DNA from: an uncultured Bacteroidia bacterium | GTDB lineage: Bacteria > Bacteroidota > Bacteroidia > Bacteroidales > ML635J-15 | Direction: 5' to 3' | Assembly (NCBI GenBank): GCA_902800045.1 | Contig: CADCCZ010000001.1 | Coordinates: forward strand, 911,346 to 975,345 | DNA length: 64,000 bases | Part shown: in pieces, positions 9,032-17,637 of the stretch | Layout of the letters: the number at the start of each line of letters is the position of its first letter | How positions within the stretch are numbered: position 1 is the stretch's first letter | Notes under the pieces: model-generated | Told to the model about the DNA's origin: nothing | Databases searched by the model: none | Seen by the model: the letters and a program-made list of their open reading frames with translations, nothing else | Made by a program: the position numbers and the translations under genes

Positions 9032-9456
9032 TTGTATGCTGAAATTATATCATCTACGGTTGCTCGATTTATCTGCAAGGTCACCGAATACACTATTTGC
9101 GAGGATTTCTTAGCCTGATGAGAACACGAATTTTCGCAGACTGCGACAACCTTGTCGCGCACAGCATCAATCTTCTCCTCGTACTTGCCGTCGCGTAGAA
9201 AATCCTTGTACGAAATATTTTCGGCAATATACTCGTCAACTTGCCTTATCAGTTCTCTTTTTGCTTCGGCAATCGCCTTTTCCTGAGCCAGTTGCAAGTT
9301 TGGCGACATAACTTCAACCGATGCCCGGAAAACGTATTTATCGGTAGTATTCTTCGTGCAACTTTTAGTAAAAACAGACACTACCGTCTCCCATAAAGTG
9401 CACGATTGTAAAGCCATTACAGAGCACAGCAATATTGCAATGGTTAATTTGTTCAT
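9028..9456 (-). CDS. Small lipoprotein, unknown function
   Basis: 142 residues from the ATG at 9456. The N-terminus 'MNKLTIAILLCSVMALQSC' is a lipoprotein signal with the lipobox Cys at position 19. A longer reading starting at 9492 would put 12 extra residues before the signal and is less likely. The mature part is a mixed helix/strand domain of about 120 residues resembling LPP20/SIMPL-like lipoproteins ('ASVEVMSPNLQLAQEKAIAEAKRELIRQVDEYI'), but no family is certain. The start overlaps batE's stop by four bases and the stop overlaps the DUF456 start by four, so it is part of the bat operon. Confidence 0.75.
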   Translation of the reverse strand: MNKLTIAILLCSVMALQSCTLWETVVSVFTKSCTKNTTDKYVFRASVEVMSPNLQLAQEKAIAEAKRELIRQVDEYIAENISYKDFLRDGKYEEKIDAVRDKVVAVCENSCSHQAKKSSQIVYSVTLQINRATVDDIISAYK

Positions 9457-10211
9457 CTGGACAGCAGCTTGACATCGGACATATCCATCCACCCTTCCTT
9501 GCCGTCGGCCAACTTAATGTTGTACATGCCATTGGCAGAATCAACCACCTGAACCTTAATGCCTTCGTATATCTCAAACGAATTTACGGCATCGGCATTG
9601 GGCGACGACTTTACCATCGACTGTTCGAACACAATTGCATAGTTGTTTTCCGAAATCACAACCGAAGACTTGTGTGCACAGATAGCCGTAAAAATGAAAA
9701 ACATAAGCGATATTACAGCAATGGAAAATCCCAGTTTTCTAAGCGCGATTCGTCCCAAAAACAAATACAATGCAATACCAATGAGTGTCAGCACAAGAAA
9801 GACAATATTCAATATTGTCCACGCATCGGAACTCATTATATTAAGTATTTTTATACCCAATCGGGTATAAAAAGGCATTGGTAACGGTTCTACAATTTGC
9901 TTAAGTTGCCTGTTGGCTATGTTCAAATTGAATTCGGCATCATCGTTCGACGGGTCGAGCATCAGAGCTTTTTCGTAATAATATACCGAATGTGGAATGT
10001 CGTTGAGGCGGTAATAGCAATTACCTATATTATAATATAGGTCCGACGAGGAATATCCCATGTTGCAGACCGAATCGTACATTTCGAGAGCAGCAGCATA
10101 CTGCGTCTGCATAAATGAGTTCTGTGCGCTATCAATAAGTTGCTCTACATTACCCGAGAACAAACTCAGCGACATTAGCGAAAGTACTACTGATATAAAA
10201 TACTTTTTCAT
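9453..10211 (-). CDS. batE: BatE-like TPR/SH3 membrane protein (aerotolerance operon)
   Basis: 252 residues. A signal peptide (1-20) is followed by TPR repeats ('DLYYNIGNCYYRLNDIPHSVYYYEKALMLDPSNDDAEFNLNIANRQL'), two membrane helices (about 130-180) and a C-terminal bacterial SH3 domain ending 'KLADGKEGWMDMSDVKLL'. This order is that of BatE, encoded after batD in the Bacteroides aerotolerance operon. It lies three bases after batD. The protein is probably in the inner membrane with TPR and SH3 in the periplasm. BatA-C are not in this window. Confidence 0.85.
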   Translation of the reverse strand: MKKYFISVVLSLMSLSLFSGNVEQLIDSAQNSFMQTQYAAALEMYDSVCNMGYSSSDLYYNIGNCYYRLNDIPHSVYYYEKALMLDPSNDDAEFNLNIANRQLKQIVEPLPMPFYTRLGIKILNIMSSDAWTILNIVFLVLTLIGIALYLFLGRIALRKLGFSIAVISLMFFIFTAICAHKSSVVISENNYAIVFEQSMVKSSPNADAVNSFEIYEGIKVQVVDSANGMYNIKLADGKEGWMDMSDVKLLSR

Positions 10212-10214
10212 GGT

Positions 10215-12062
10215 CTACCTCATGTTTTCTTCAAGTTGTTCAATAATTTTGGTTGTCTCATCGTAAATTGCCTGCATTTCGTTGCTTGCACTTGAAACGA
10301 AATGTGCAAACTCGCACTTGTCGATAAGATCGACAAAATGCTGCGACAGTTCCTCGTCGACATTATGTTCGGCAAATGCCTGTTTTACATTGTCCTTTGT
10401 AAGCTGCGACGTTGGAATCGAAAGTTTGTCGCCAGCATATCCCCAAAGTGCGGTGATTATTTCCTTATAGAAACCGGTATGGTCGTTTGCCTGCATAAAT
10501 TTACGTGCCGACTTCAGTCGTTTGCGCGATATCTTGTTGGCTTTCTGGCGTTTCATCAGTTCTACATCCTGACGTTTCTTAATATTCTTACGCATAACTA
10601 CAACCAAAACGACAAAAAGCACAAGCAGACCTATTATAATACACCAGTACAATCCCGAAAGCATGAGCGGTGAATATGCCATAGCCAAATGCAAGTTGCC
10701 CTTGTGAATATAGCGGACATCCTCGGGATTGATGACTTCGACACCAGTCTGCATATTGTATATCGAACTAGCAGCAGCATCGCCACTACCCTTTCTCACA
10801 TTGATAATTATCGGTTCGGTCGAAACCGTCTTGTATGACTTTGAAGCAAGGTCGTAGTAAACCAGCGAAACCTCACCGAGATTGAATGTTCCTCCATAGC
10901 GTGGAACCAGAGTAAACTCCCAGGTCTTGCTGCCCGACATTCCCGATTCGGTTGCATTAAGTTTGCTCGTAACAACAGGCTCGTACTGTTCGAATTCCTT
11001 CGGACACGAGATTTTTGGAGCTTCGATGTTGCTGAAGTTTCCTGAACCAGAGATTGTTATCTTGCATGTAACAGCCTCGTTTACCGATATGGTATCGTTC
11101 GGTTTGCTTAGTGAAATGTTGAAACGTCCGACTGCGCCCGAGAAGCCGACAGGTTCCGAAGGCAAAGCCGACACATTAAGCGTAACTGCTGGAGCAGTCG
11201 ACGAAGCCGGAGCATTGTCGTAGGTGTAGCCCCAGAACGGATGTCGTCCCGAAACCACACGGGCCATGCACTTAATGTTTGCCTGATCGATTTCGACACG
11301 ACCTGCAACACGTGGAAAAACAAGGTATTTCTTAAGTATTGCCGTATTGTATGTCTTTCCGTTTAATGTTTCGCGCGACCATTTCAGGTTTGTGTCGGTT
11401 TCGAGTTCTTCGACATAAAAGTTGTTGAACTTTGGCGGAGTAAAATCTTCGATTGACATTAGGTCGATGGCAGTATACAGCTTTATTGTGACGATGGCGG
11501 CCTCACCTTTTGCAAGGTTCGACTTAGAAGCGATTGTGCGTATAAGCACGTCGTCGGATGCAACGCTCGACTTTGGCTGGTTCTGCGGTTGCTGTTGCTG
11601 CGACGAGGAACGGCTTCCCGAACCGAAGAACTCTTCGAACGGATCGAAGTAGCTTGACTGGCGTTGCTGCTGTTGCTGCACAGCTTCTTTCTGCACAGTT
11701 ACAGAAATACTGTTAGAGGTGTATTTGGTTCCCTTGACAACTGCCGTTGCACCTTCGAGCGTATAGTTGCCTTCGGAGACGGCTTCGAGAGTATATGTAT
11801 AAGTGTAGGTATTTGTACTAGTCATGCTGCCGTTGACAATGCTGACGCTCGAGCTGGAACTCTGCGACGGACCGCCCACCATCTTGAAACCAGGAATATT
11901 TCCAAGTTGTATCGACGAAGGCTTCTCATTCAAAGTATATTGCACCTGCATGCGCTGTCCAACGCCAACAACCGACGGAGCCTTTCCCGTAAAGGTAACA
12001 CCGTCGGCAAACGAAGCCAACGACACAAGCAAAATCGATATAATCAACAAAAACTTTCTCAT
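10215..12062 (-). CDS. batD: BatD, aerotolerance-related exported protein
   Basis: 615 residues. It has a signal peptide, then repeated Ig-like beta domains typical of BatD ('VTFTGKAPSVVGVGQRMQVQYTLNE', 'VSEGNYTLEGATAVVKG', 'AVTCKITISGSGNF'). A glutamine/serine-rich low-complexity linker lies near residues 130-170. One membrane helix (about 475-495) is followed by a basic cytoplasmic tail with a helical domain. BatD works with BatA/B/E and MoxR-type ATPases and affects stress tolerance in Bacteroides and Leptospira, with an unknown mechanism. Here it heads its own transcription unit, with no moxR-batABC directly upstream, so the operon is split. Confidence 0.9.
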   Translation of the reverse strand: MRKFLLIISILLVSLASFADGVTFTGKAPSVVGVGQRMQVQYTLNEKPSSIQLGNIPGFKMVGGPSQSSSSSVSIVNGSMTSTNTYTYTYTLEAVSEGNYTLEGATAVVKGTKYTSNSISVTVQKEAVQQQQQRQSSYFDPFEEFFGSGSRSSSQQQQPQNQPKSSVASDDVLIRTIASKSNLAKGEAAIVTIKLYTAIDLMSIEDFTPPKFNNFYVEELETDTNLKWSRETLNGKTYNTAILKKYLVFPRVAGRVEIDQANIKCMARVVSGRHPFWGYTYDNAPASSTAPAVTLNVSALPSEPVGFSGAVGRFNISLSKPNDTISVNEAVTCKITISGSGNFSNIEAPKISCPKEFEQYEPVVTSKLNATESGMSGSKTWEFTLVPRYGGTFNLGEVSLVYYDLASKSYKTVSTEPIIINVRKGSGDAAASSIYNMQTGVEVINPEDVRYIHKGNLHLAMAYSPLMLSGLYWCIIIGLLVLFVVLVVVMRKNIKKRQDVELMKRQKANKISRKRLKSARKFMQANDHTGFYKEIITALWGYAGDKLSIPTSQLTKDNVKQAFAEHNVDEELSQHFVDLIDKCEFAHFVSSASNEMQAIYDETTKIIEQLEENMR

Positions 12063-12150
12063 ATCTGTTCCGATATAAATCTTTCGCGAAGATAACGCAT
12101 TGTAATAATCAATGTTTCAAAAGAAAAGTTAAAGTTTTTATATGACAAAA

Positions 12151-12170
12151 GGCAGCAAGTCTGCCCATCG
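12151..12170 (-). terminator. Weak terminator-like hairpin after the phosphatase-family gene
   Basis: On the minus strand GGCAG-acttg-CTGCC is followed by TTTT, four bases after the stop at 12174. The stem is short, so confidence is low. Confidence 0.3.
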
Positions 12171-12173
12171 TCC

Positions 12174-13832
12174 CTATTTGTTCAGAAAAATATTCTCGAG
12201 CACCTTGCCGCTTACGATTGGCGGTGGCGGTGTGCCGAGAGCCGTCGAAACCGTTGGTGCTATGTCGGTGATATTTATCTGACTGAAAACTTTCTGTTTT
12301 TTAACTTTCCAACCATACCATATCAGAGGAACATGCGTGTTGCTTGTGTAACCCGAATTATGGTCGGTGCAATATGGCACATCCTCTATCCAGCCTGGCT
12401 TCAAGGCAATCATTATGTCGCCCGAGCGTTTCTGGTTGTACGAGTTCTGCATCTTCACAGGCATACCCTCGACAAACACAATGTTCTGGAACTGGTTGGC
12501 TCCTATTGCATTGGCAATGCCCGACGAATTCATTATGAAGTCGATAATCTTTTCGCGAATTTCGTTGAGCGAAATCTGCGAATCCTCTATTAGCGACCTG
12601 TTGAGATATATCTGCGAATTATTGAAATCGAGAATCCAGTCGCCGTCTCCATAAATGGCTTTTAGATACGACTTTACCAATGCCAACATATAGAACTGCT
12701 TGAAGCTTCCAGCAGGCATTTTCTGGTCTTGCAGATACTGAGGCATTTCCGAAACACCATGGTTGGAAGTAAGGTAAATAAGGCAATTGTTTTTGCCTAC
12801 CATATCCTCAACCACATCAATCAGATGCTCCAGATCCTTGTCCAGGCGCAAGAACAAGTCCTGCACCTCGATAGACTGAGGTCCGTACAACTTGCCAACT
12901 TCCTCGGGCACCGAGTAGTTGACAAAAAGGAAATCGGTAAACTCGTCCTTTCCGAGTTCTTCGCCGTACAAGGCTGCAACAGCCAAGTCGTTGAGCAAAG
13001 TGTTGCCTTCGGGAATCATGGAAAGGAGACTATAATTTCTCACCGTCTTTGTTATATCGGAATACACATACGGAAAAGTCTTGTACATTCCGTCGATGCC
13101 GAATTCGTACTTGCTTGAGTCAGAAAGCACTTCATTGTATTTTTCCAACGGAAGCATCGGTTCCCACTGACGAGTAAGGTACTCGTCGGGCATTTTCTTT
13201 TCGTTCACATCGACAACCCATTGAGGCAAAGCACTCATGTAGTAAGTCGACGACATCCATTCTCCAGAAGTCTGGTCGAACCAATATGCAGCATCTGCAG
13301 CGTATCCGCCCGAAAGTACGGCCGCGTATTTCGACAGCGACATGCTTATTACCTTCGACTTGCCACGGTTGAACAATTTCGCCTCGTCGCTGAATGATGT
13401 CGAAAGCATATTTGTTGGTGCTACACGTCCATCGGCGTTCTTTGAACCGCCCACAGCAGTTTCCTTTTTGTCGGAATAGATGCAGTCAATCTTTTCGCCT
13501 GTAAGCTTGTTGAACCAGTAGTTCGACACAATGCCGTGGCTGCAAGGCTCAGCGCCAGTTGCAATAGTAGCATATCCCGGAGCAGTCTGGGTAAGATAGT
13601 AATTGTAGTTTGCATTCACACAATAACTGCCGTTTATTGCAAGCTTCTTGAATCCTTTATTGCCAAAGTTCTCCCAAAAACGGTCTATATAGTCCTGACG
13701 CATCTGCTCTACTACAATTCCAATCACAAGCTTAGGCTTGTCGGAAGGAATCGAGGTCTCAATCTGTGCCACCAATGCCTTAGCTTGCACCAACAGCACA
13801 CAAACCAACAATATGAATACATTCTTTTTCAT
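12174..13832 (-). CDS. Alkaline phosphatase-superfamily enzyme (PafA / nucleotide pyrophosphatase-like)
   Basis: 552 residues from the ATG at 13832, where a clear signal peptide begins ('MKKNVFILLVCVLLVQAKALVAQ'). A longer frame to 13865 would add 11 residues and spoil the signal. The core has 'KLVIGIVVEQMRQDYIDRFW' (metal-binding Asp), 'QTAPGYATIATGAEPCSHGIVSNYWF' (Thr nucleophile region) and 'DHNSGYTSNTHVPLIWYG' near the C-terminus. This is the order of the periplasmic PafA-like monoesterase/phosphodiesterase family. It should release phosphate in the periplasm. The exact substrate class is undecided. It is a single-gene unit divergent from rprX. Confidence 0.8.
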   Translation of the reverse strand: MKKNVFILLVCVLLVQAKALVAQIETSIPSDKPKLVIGIVVEQMRQDYIDRFWENFGNKGFKKLAINGSYCVNANYNYYLTQTAPGYATIATGAEPCSHGIVSNYWFNKLTGEKIDCIYSDKKETAVGGSKNADGRVAPTNMLSTSFSDEAKLFNRGKSKVISMSLSKYAAVLSGGYAADAAYWFDQTSGEWMSSTYYMSALPQWVVDVNEKKMPDEYLTRQWEPMLPLEKYNEVLSDSSKYEFGIDGMYKTFPYVYSDITKTVRNYSLLSMIPEGNTLLNDLAVAALYGEELGKDEFTDFLFVNYSVPEEVGKLYGPQSIEVQDLFLRLDKDLEHLIDVVEDMVGKNNCLIYLTSNHGVSEMPQYLQDQKMPAGSFKQFYMLALVKSYLKAIYGDGDWILDFNNSQIYLNRSLIEDSQISLNEIREKIIDFIMNSSGIANAIGANQFQNIVFVEGMPVKMQNSYNQKRSGDIMIALKPGWIEDVPYCTDHNSGYTSNTHVPLIWYGWKVKKQKVFSQINITDIAPTVSTALGTPPPPIVSGKVLENIFLNK

Positions 13833-13981
13833 ACTGCGAATATAGAGCAACAAATAAAAGCACAACGCCGGCTAGTTTGCATTTTTTTAACAACAATCTG
13901 TTATAAATGACATTATTGCTCGTTTTTTGGACATTAACGTTAAAATATAGTTAAGGACAATTACGAAAAAAAAACTATTTT

Positions 13982-13989
13982 TATATTTG
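13982..13989 (+). promoter_or_regulatory. -7 element (TATATTTG) directly before rprX
   Basis: Perfect TAnnTTTG with only five bases between it and the ATG at 13995, so the transcript may begin at or next to the start codon. Confidence 0.55.
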
Positions 13990-13994
13990 CAGAT

Positions 13995-15512
13995 ATGAAA
14001 AAGAATAAGGTTGTATCGTGGAGTATCGTAATGTTGTCGGTATCGATGATAGTACTCATCATGCTTCAAGTCAGCCATATTACATCATCTTACAAAAAAT
14101 CGGCAGAAATAATAGAACGTGCTCTAAACGAAGCGATTAACCAGACCATCATAACACTTCAGAAACAAGAAGTCGCCATTTTTGTCTACGACAAATTCAA
14201 GGCTCGCAATAATACTGGCAAGAACAATCTCAAACCCGACAAGATATCGGTCAACAGCGCCACTTCGTTCTTCGACGAGGAAAACATACCGACAAATGCC
14301 ATACGAATCGACGACAAGCATTCGTATTCGCTTAAGAACGAAGATATTGACGCCATTGAAGCCTACTATCTCGGGCAGATGTCCGATCCCAGTTCGCAGT
14401 TCAACACGCTTGCGCTGCAACTCGAAGCCGAATTCACCCGCAGGCAGATACCTATAGAAAAAAGATTTGATGCAGAAACCATAGAACGTGTACTTCAAAG
14501 AACATTGAACTCGTTCGGCATCGATATGGACTTTGAGTTTGCCGTAATCGACGACATAACAATGGACATCAAGATAGCATCGGACAAATTCGACATCGAC
14601 AGGCTCGATCAGTGCTACAAGTACAACATGAACTCGGGAAACATAATGGAGAATCCCAACCTGTTCGTTGTTGACTTTCCGTCGAAGAAAGATGCCATAT
14701 TCGCGTCGATATATTCACAGGTAATCCTTTCGCTGCTAATATCCATATTGTTCATAGCATCGTTCAGCGTTGCAATATTCTCGATATTGAGACAAAAGAA
14801 ACTAAACGCCATCAAGACCGACTTTGTGAACAACATGACGCACGAATTCAAGACTCCAATTGCCACCATAAAGCTTGCTGCAACAGCAATCAAAAGTCCG
14901 CAGGCAATGGAAAACAAGGAAACGATATCGGGCATGGCCGAAATAATACTTCAGGAAACATCGAGGATGACACAACATGTTGAACAAGTTTTGCAGATTG
15001 CAACTCTCGACAAGAACGGCCTCAAGCTCAAACTTACCGACGAAGATGCCAACGCCTTCGTCCGCGATGTTGCCGGCACAATGGCTTTACAGGTATCACA
15101 GAAAGGCGGCAGCCTTACCATCGACACCTGCGAGGGCGAAGTCCACATACAAATGGACACCGTGCTTATGACAACTGTACTCATCAACCTGATAGACAAT
15201 GCAATAAAATATTCGGAAGAGGCACCTATTATTCATGTAAGCACTTACACCAAGGGCGACAGGTTCTTCTTCTCGGTAAAAGACAACGGCATAGGAATGA
15301 CCAAGGATGCACAGTCGAAAGTGTTCGACAGGTTCTATAGGGCATCGACGGGCAACACACACAACGTAAAGGGATTCGGACTTGGTCTGAACTATGCAAA
15401 AGAAATTGTCCTTGCCCACCACGGATTTATTTCGGTTAACAGCACGGTCGGCAAAGGCAGTACATTTACAGTTAGCTTACCATTAACATTAAAGGATATA
15501 AATTATGACTAA
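13995..15512 (+). CDS. rprX: Sensor histidine kinase, RprX-like
   Basis: 505 residues. TM1 spans about 8-28 and TM2 about 243-265, enclosing a periplasmic sensor of roughly 210 residues without a recognised fold. A HisKA domain follows with His283 in 'MTHEFKTPIA', then the HATPase with N-box Asn402 ('LIDNAIKYSEE'), G1 'DNGIG' at 430-434 and G2 'GFGLGL' at 460-465. All catalytic motifs are intact. Its C-terminus overlaps the response-regulator gene by eight bases. Size, layout and partner match the RprX/RprY system of Bacteroides fragilis; the symbol is by resemblance. A promoter element sits only five bases before the ATG. Confidence 0.85.
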   Translation: MKKNKVVSWSIVMLSVSMIVLIMLQVSHITSSYKKSAEIIERALNEAINQTIITLQKQEVAIFVYDKFKARNNTGKNNLKPDKISVNSATSFFDEENIPTNAIRIDDKHSYSLKNEDIDAIEAYYLGQMSDPSSQFNTLALQLEAEFTRRQIPIEKRFDAETIERVLQRTLNSFGIDMDFEFAVIDDITMDIKIASDKFDIDRLDQCYKYNMNSGNIMENPNLFVVDFPSKKDAIFASIYSQVILSLLISILFIASFSVAIFSILRQKKLNAIKTDFVNNMTHEFKTPIATIKLAATAIKSPQAMENKETISGMAEIILQETSRMTQHVEQVLQIATLDKNGLKLKLTDEDANAFVRDVAGTMALQVSQKGGSLTIDTCEGEVHIQMDTVLMTTVLINLIDNAIKYSEEAPIIHVSTYTKGDRFFFSVKDNGIGMTKDAQSKVFDRFYRASTGNTHNVKGFGLGLNYAKEIVLAHHGFISVNSTVGKGSTFTVSLPLTLKDINYD

Positions 15513-16191
15513 GGAAAAATTATTACTAGTAGAAGACGACATGAACTTCGGTTTCGTGTTAAAGTCGTACCTTGAAATGAACGACTTCTACGTCACTCTT
15601 ATAACCGACGGAAAGGATGCTGTAAACGCATTCCTGTCAATGGAATACAACTTGTGTATACTCGACGTTATGCTTCCAAATGTCGACGGATTCACTATCG
15701 CTAAAGAAATAAAGAGGATAAGTCCAAGCTGCCCTGTAATATTCCTTACCGCCCGTTCGTTGAAAGAGGACATAATGGAAGGCTTCAGAATCGGTGCCGA
15801 CGACTACCTAACAAAGCCATTCGAATCCGACGTTCTGCTCATGAAGATCAGGGCAATCCTCCGTCGCAACTTCGACATAAAGCCGGGAATCAGCGATGTC
15901 GTAACTATTGGCAAGTACAAGTTCAACACAAAGATCCGCACACTTACCAGCGCCGACGAAACTTTCAGGCTTACTCCGCGCGAAGCCGACCTGCTGAAAG
16001 CATTGTACATCAACAAGAACAATGTTCTCGACCGCAACGAGGCTCTGAAGAAAATATGGGGCGACGACAATTATTTCAACGCCAGGAGCATGGACGTTTA
16101 CATCACTAAGTTGAGAAAATATTTCAAGGACGACGATACCGTTCAGATCAACAATATCCACGGCAGCGGATTCATCCTGGAAATCAAATAA
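15505..16191 (+). CDS. rprY: OmpR-family response regulator, RprY-like
   Basis: 228 residues. The receiver domain has the acidic pair in 'LLVEDD' (10-12), phospho-acceptor Asp54 ('CILDVMLP'), Thr82 and Lys104 ('DDYLTKPF'). The C-terminal winged helix contains 'RLTPREADLLKALYINKNNVLDRNEALKKIWGDDNYFNARSMDVYITKLRKYF'. The phrase 'SLKEDIMEGFRIGADDYLTKPF' resembles RprY of B. fragilis. The gene overlaps rprX by eight bases, and a bidirectional terminator begins at its stop codon. In Porphyromonas, RprY affects stress and nutrient genes. Targets here are unknown. Confidence 0.88.
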   Translation: MTKEKLLLVEDDMNFGFVLKSYLEMNDFYVTLITDGKDAVNAFLSMEYNLCILDVMLPNVDGFTIAKEIKRISPSCPVIFLTARSLKEDIMEGFRIGADDYLTKPFESDVLLMKIRAILRRNFDIKPGISDVVTIGKYKFNTKIRTLTSADETFRLTPREADLLKALYINKNNVLDRNEALKKIWGDDNYFNARSMDVYITKLRKYFKDDDTVQINNIHGSGFILEIK

Positions 16192-16213
16192 AAAAGGGGT
16201 CTGCCCCTTTTTT
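16191..16213. terminator. Bidirectional rho-independent terminator
   Basis: Stem AAAAAGGGG / CCCCTTTTT around a TCTG loop, lying between two convergent stop codons and overlapping both. The A-tract and T-tract make it usable from either strand. Confidence 0.85.
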
Positions 16214-17408
16214 ATTCCGCTTCGGTCATCATAGCTTCTATCCTGACTTTCGACTCCTTTATCTTTTCGAAAAGGCAATTGAACCTCGACTTTAAATCGA
16301 CAAACCTTCCAGAATTGTCACTAGCGCTGGGAACCTTGTCTGGTTCGACAACTTTTTCCTTATCTTCAACGCATTCCGACTCCATTGTCACCGAATAAGA
16401 ATTAGTCCTAAGCACTGCAAAAGCTTCTTTCATCATTCCGAAAGAAAAATCCCCCACATAATTGCAATCGCATTCCGAAATCATCTGCATCAGCACATTT
16501 GCATCAACAACCGGCATTCCCGACAGCACAATATTTTCGACACCATATTTTTTCAGTTCGGAGCACAACTGAACAAACTGCTTTTTTAGTACGCTTTGTA
16601 TCTCGTATGAAATATCGGTAATCTTCACAATCTTGGTAATCTCATTGTAAATAGGAATAGAAATCTCGTAATGCACATAACGGCTTGGCACCGAAGCAAA
16701 TCCATACATTGCAACGAGCACGCTTGCATTACGGTACGAAACTCCAAAAATATTGCTTATGTGCGACACAAGATTGCCAACACCGAAATTGTATTTCAAA
16801 ATATTCTTAACCCTGCCGCCGTCGAAAATTGCTATTTCGGAATGACTTTCGCTGAACGTAACGACAGCATTACTGTCCGAATATTTTTTGGCCGCAGTAT
16901 TAAGGAAATAGATGTCGGGAACTATAGAATCAACGCCTATGCCATACTTTGAGATCTGCGAAAGCAAGGCCTCTACCCGCTTCGAATCCCACGACATGAA
17001 CGACTTACGCTTGATGTACTTTTGCAACAAGGGAATATCCTCGAGACGGTCTAACGACTTGCCATCGTACTCGAAATCGGTGTGCTGCTCAAAATATAGC
17101 GTGTTGTCGCTGTCGAAATCAGCCGATACTGGCATCGAATAGTTGCGGTACTTGTAATGCTCGTCCTTCTTGGTCCTCACCTTCGACAAAAACTGGTTGC
17201 CAAGATGATAATACGAATTACAAAGCACAAGATTCAGCGCAACCGCCTCGTTCTCCACCGACTCGATACTTCCATATATGACAGCAGCCACATATTCTTC
17301 GAAATTACTATAATAGGTATAGTCGAAACTGACCTTCTTAGCTACCATTGATTCTGAGCAAACTACCACTTCATTTTTTGAAACCCAAGCATAAACATTT
17401 TTATTCAT
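16212..17408 (-). CDS. FtsA-like actin-fold protein, divergent
   Basis: 398 residues. Residues 135-240 follow the FtsA pattern. 'SFMSWDSKRVEALLSQISKYGIGVDSIVPD' matches the segment before the second actin domain. 'AVVTFSESHSEIAIFDGGRVKNILKYNFGVGNLVSHISNIFGVSYRNASVL' (181-231) corresponds to the phosphate-2 loop and following helix of FtsA. 'ENIVLSGMPVVDANVLMQMI' matches the adenosine loop. The usual phosphate-binding 'DIGGGTT' reads 'TFSESHS', so ATP binding is probably weakened or lost. The C-terminal 60 residues are acidic then basic. It is not in a division gene cluster. Alternatives are a PilM-like or DUF3822-like ASKHA protein. Confidence 0.5.
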   Translation of the reverse strand: MNKNVYAWVSKNEVVVCSESMVAKKVSFDYTYYSNFEEYVAAVIYGSIESVENEAVALNLVLCNSYYHLGNQFLSKVRTKKDEHYKYRNYSMPVSADFDSDNTLYFEQHTDFEYDGKSLDRLEDIPLLQKYIKRKSFMSWDSKRVEALLSQISKYGIGVDSIVPDIYFLNTAAKKYSDSNAVVTFSESHSEIAIFDGGRVKNILKYNFGVGNLVSHISNIFGVSYRNASVLVAMYGFASVPSRYVHYEISIPIYNEITKIVKITDISYEIQSVLKKQFVQLCSELKKYGVENIVLSGMPVVDANVLMQMISECDCNYVGDFSFGMMKEAFAVLRTNSYSVTMESECVEDKEKVVEPDKVPSASDNSGRFVDLKSRFNCLFEKIKESKVRIEAMMTEAE

Positions 17409-17479
17409 AAGACCTTCTATATTTAAAATTGTATTTTTTTTACTTAAAATTTTTACCTAATTGTTTTATTTTTTCGTTG

Positions 17480-17487
17480 CAAAATTA
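17480..17487 (-). promoter_or_regulatory. -7 element for the FtsA-like gene
   Basis: Reads TAATTTTG on the minus strand, 72 bases before the ATG at 17408. Confidence 0.45.
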
Positions 17488-17522
17488 CAATCATAAGTTA
17501 TTGTATTATAATATTTTAAGTA

Positions 17523-17538
17523 AAACTTAATTAAGTTT
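17523..17538. promoter_or_regulatory. 16-bp perfect palindrome in the divergent spacer
   Basis: AAACTTAATTAAGTTT is fully palindromic. Additional ACTTAA/TTAAGT half-sites occur at 17442-17447, 17516-17521 and 17625-17630 in the same very AT-rich spacer. It could be an operator for the HTH-containing product of the gene at 17638. The AT richness weakens the case. Confidence 0.4.
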
Positions 17539-17597
17539 AAGCATATTTTGGATTAAAATTTATTAAATATATATTGCTTAATTAAATTTAATTTTCT

Positions 17598-17605
17598 TAA
17601 ATTTG
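17598..17605 (+). promoter_or_regulatory. -7 element (TAAATTTG) for the 17638 gene
   Basis: Perfect TAnnTTTG, 32 bases before the ATG at 17638. It favours that ATG over the in-frame TTG at 17617. Confidence 0.55.
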
Positions 17606-17637
17606 CAAAATCAAATTTGATTAAACTTAAAATTGGG

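Noticed and set aside
17617..17637. TTG start seven codons upstream for the 17638 gene
   Set aside because: It lies about 12 bases after a perfect -7 element, leaving almost no leader. The ATG at 17638 fits better.
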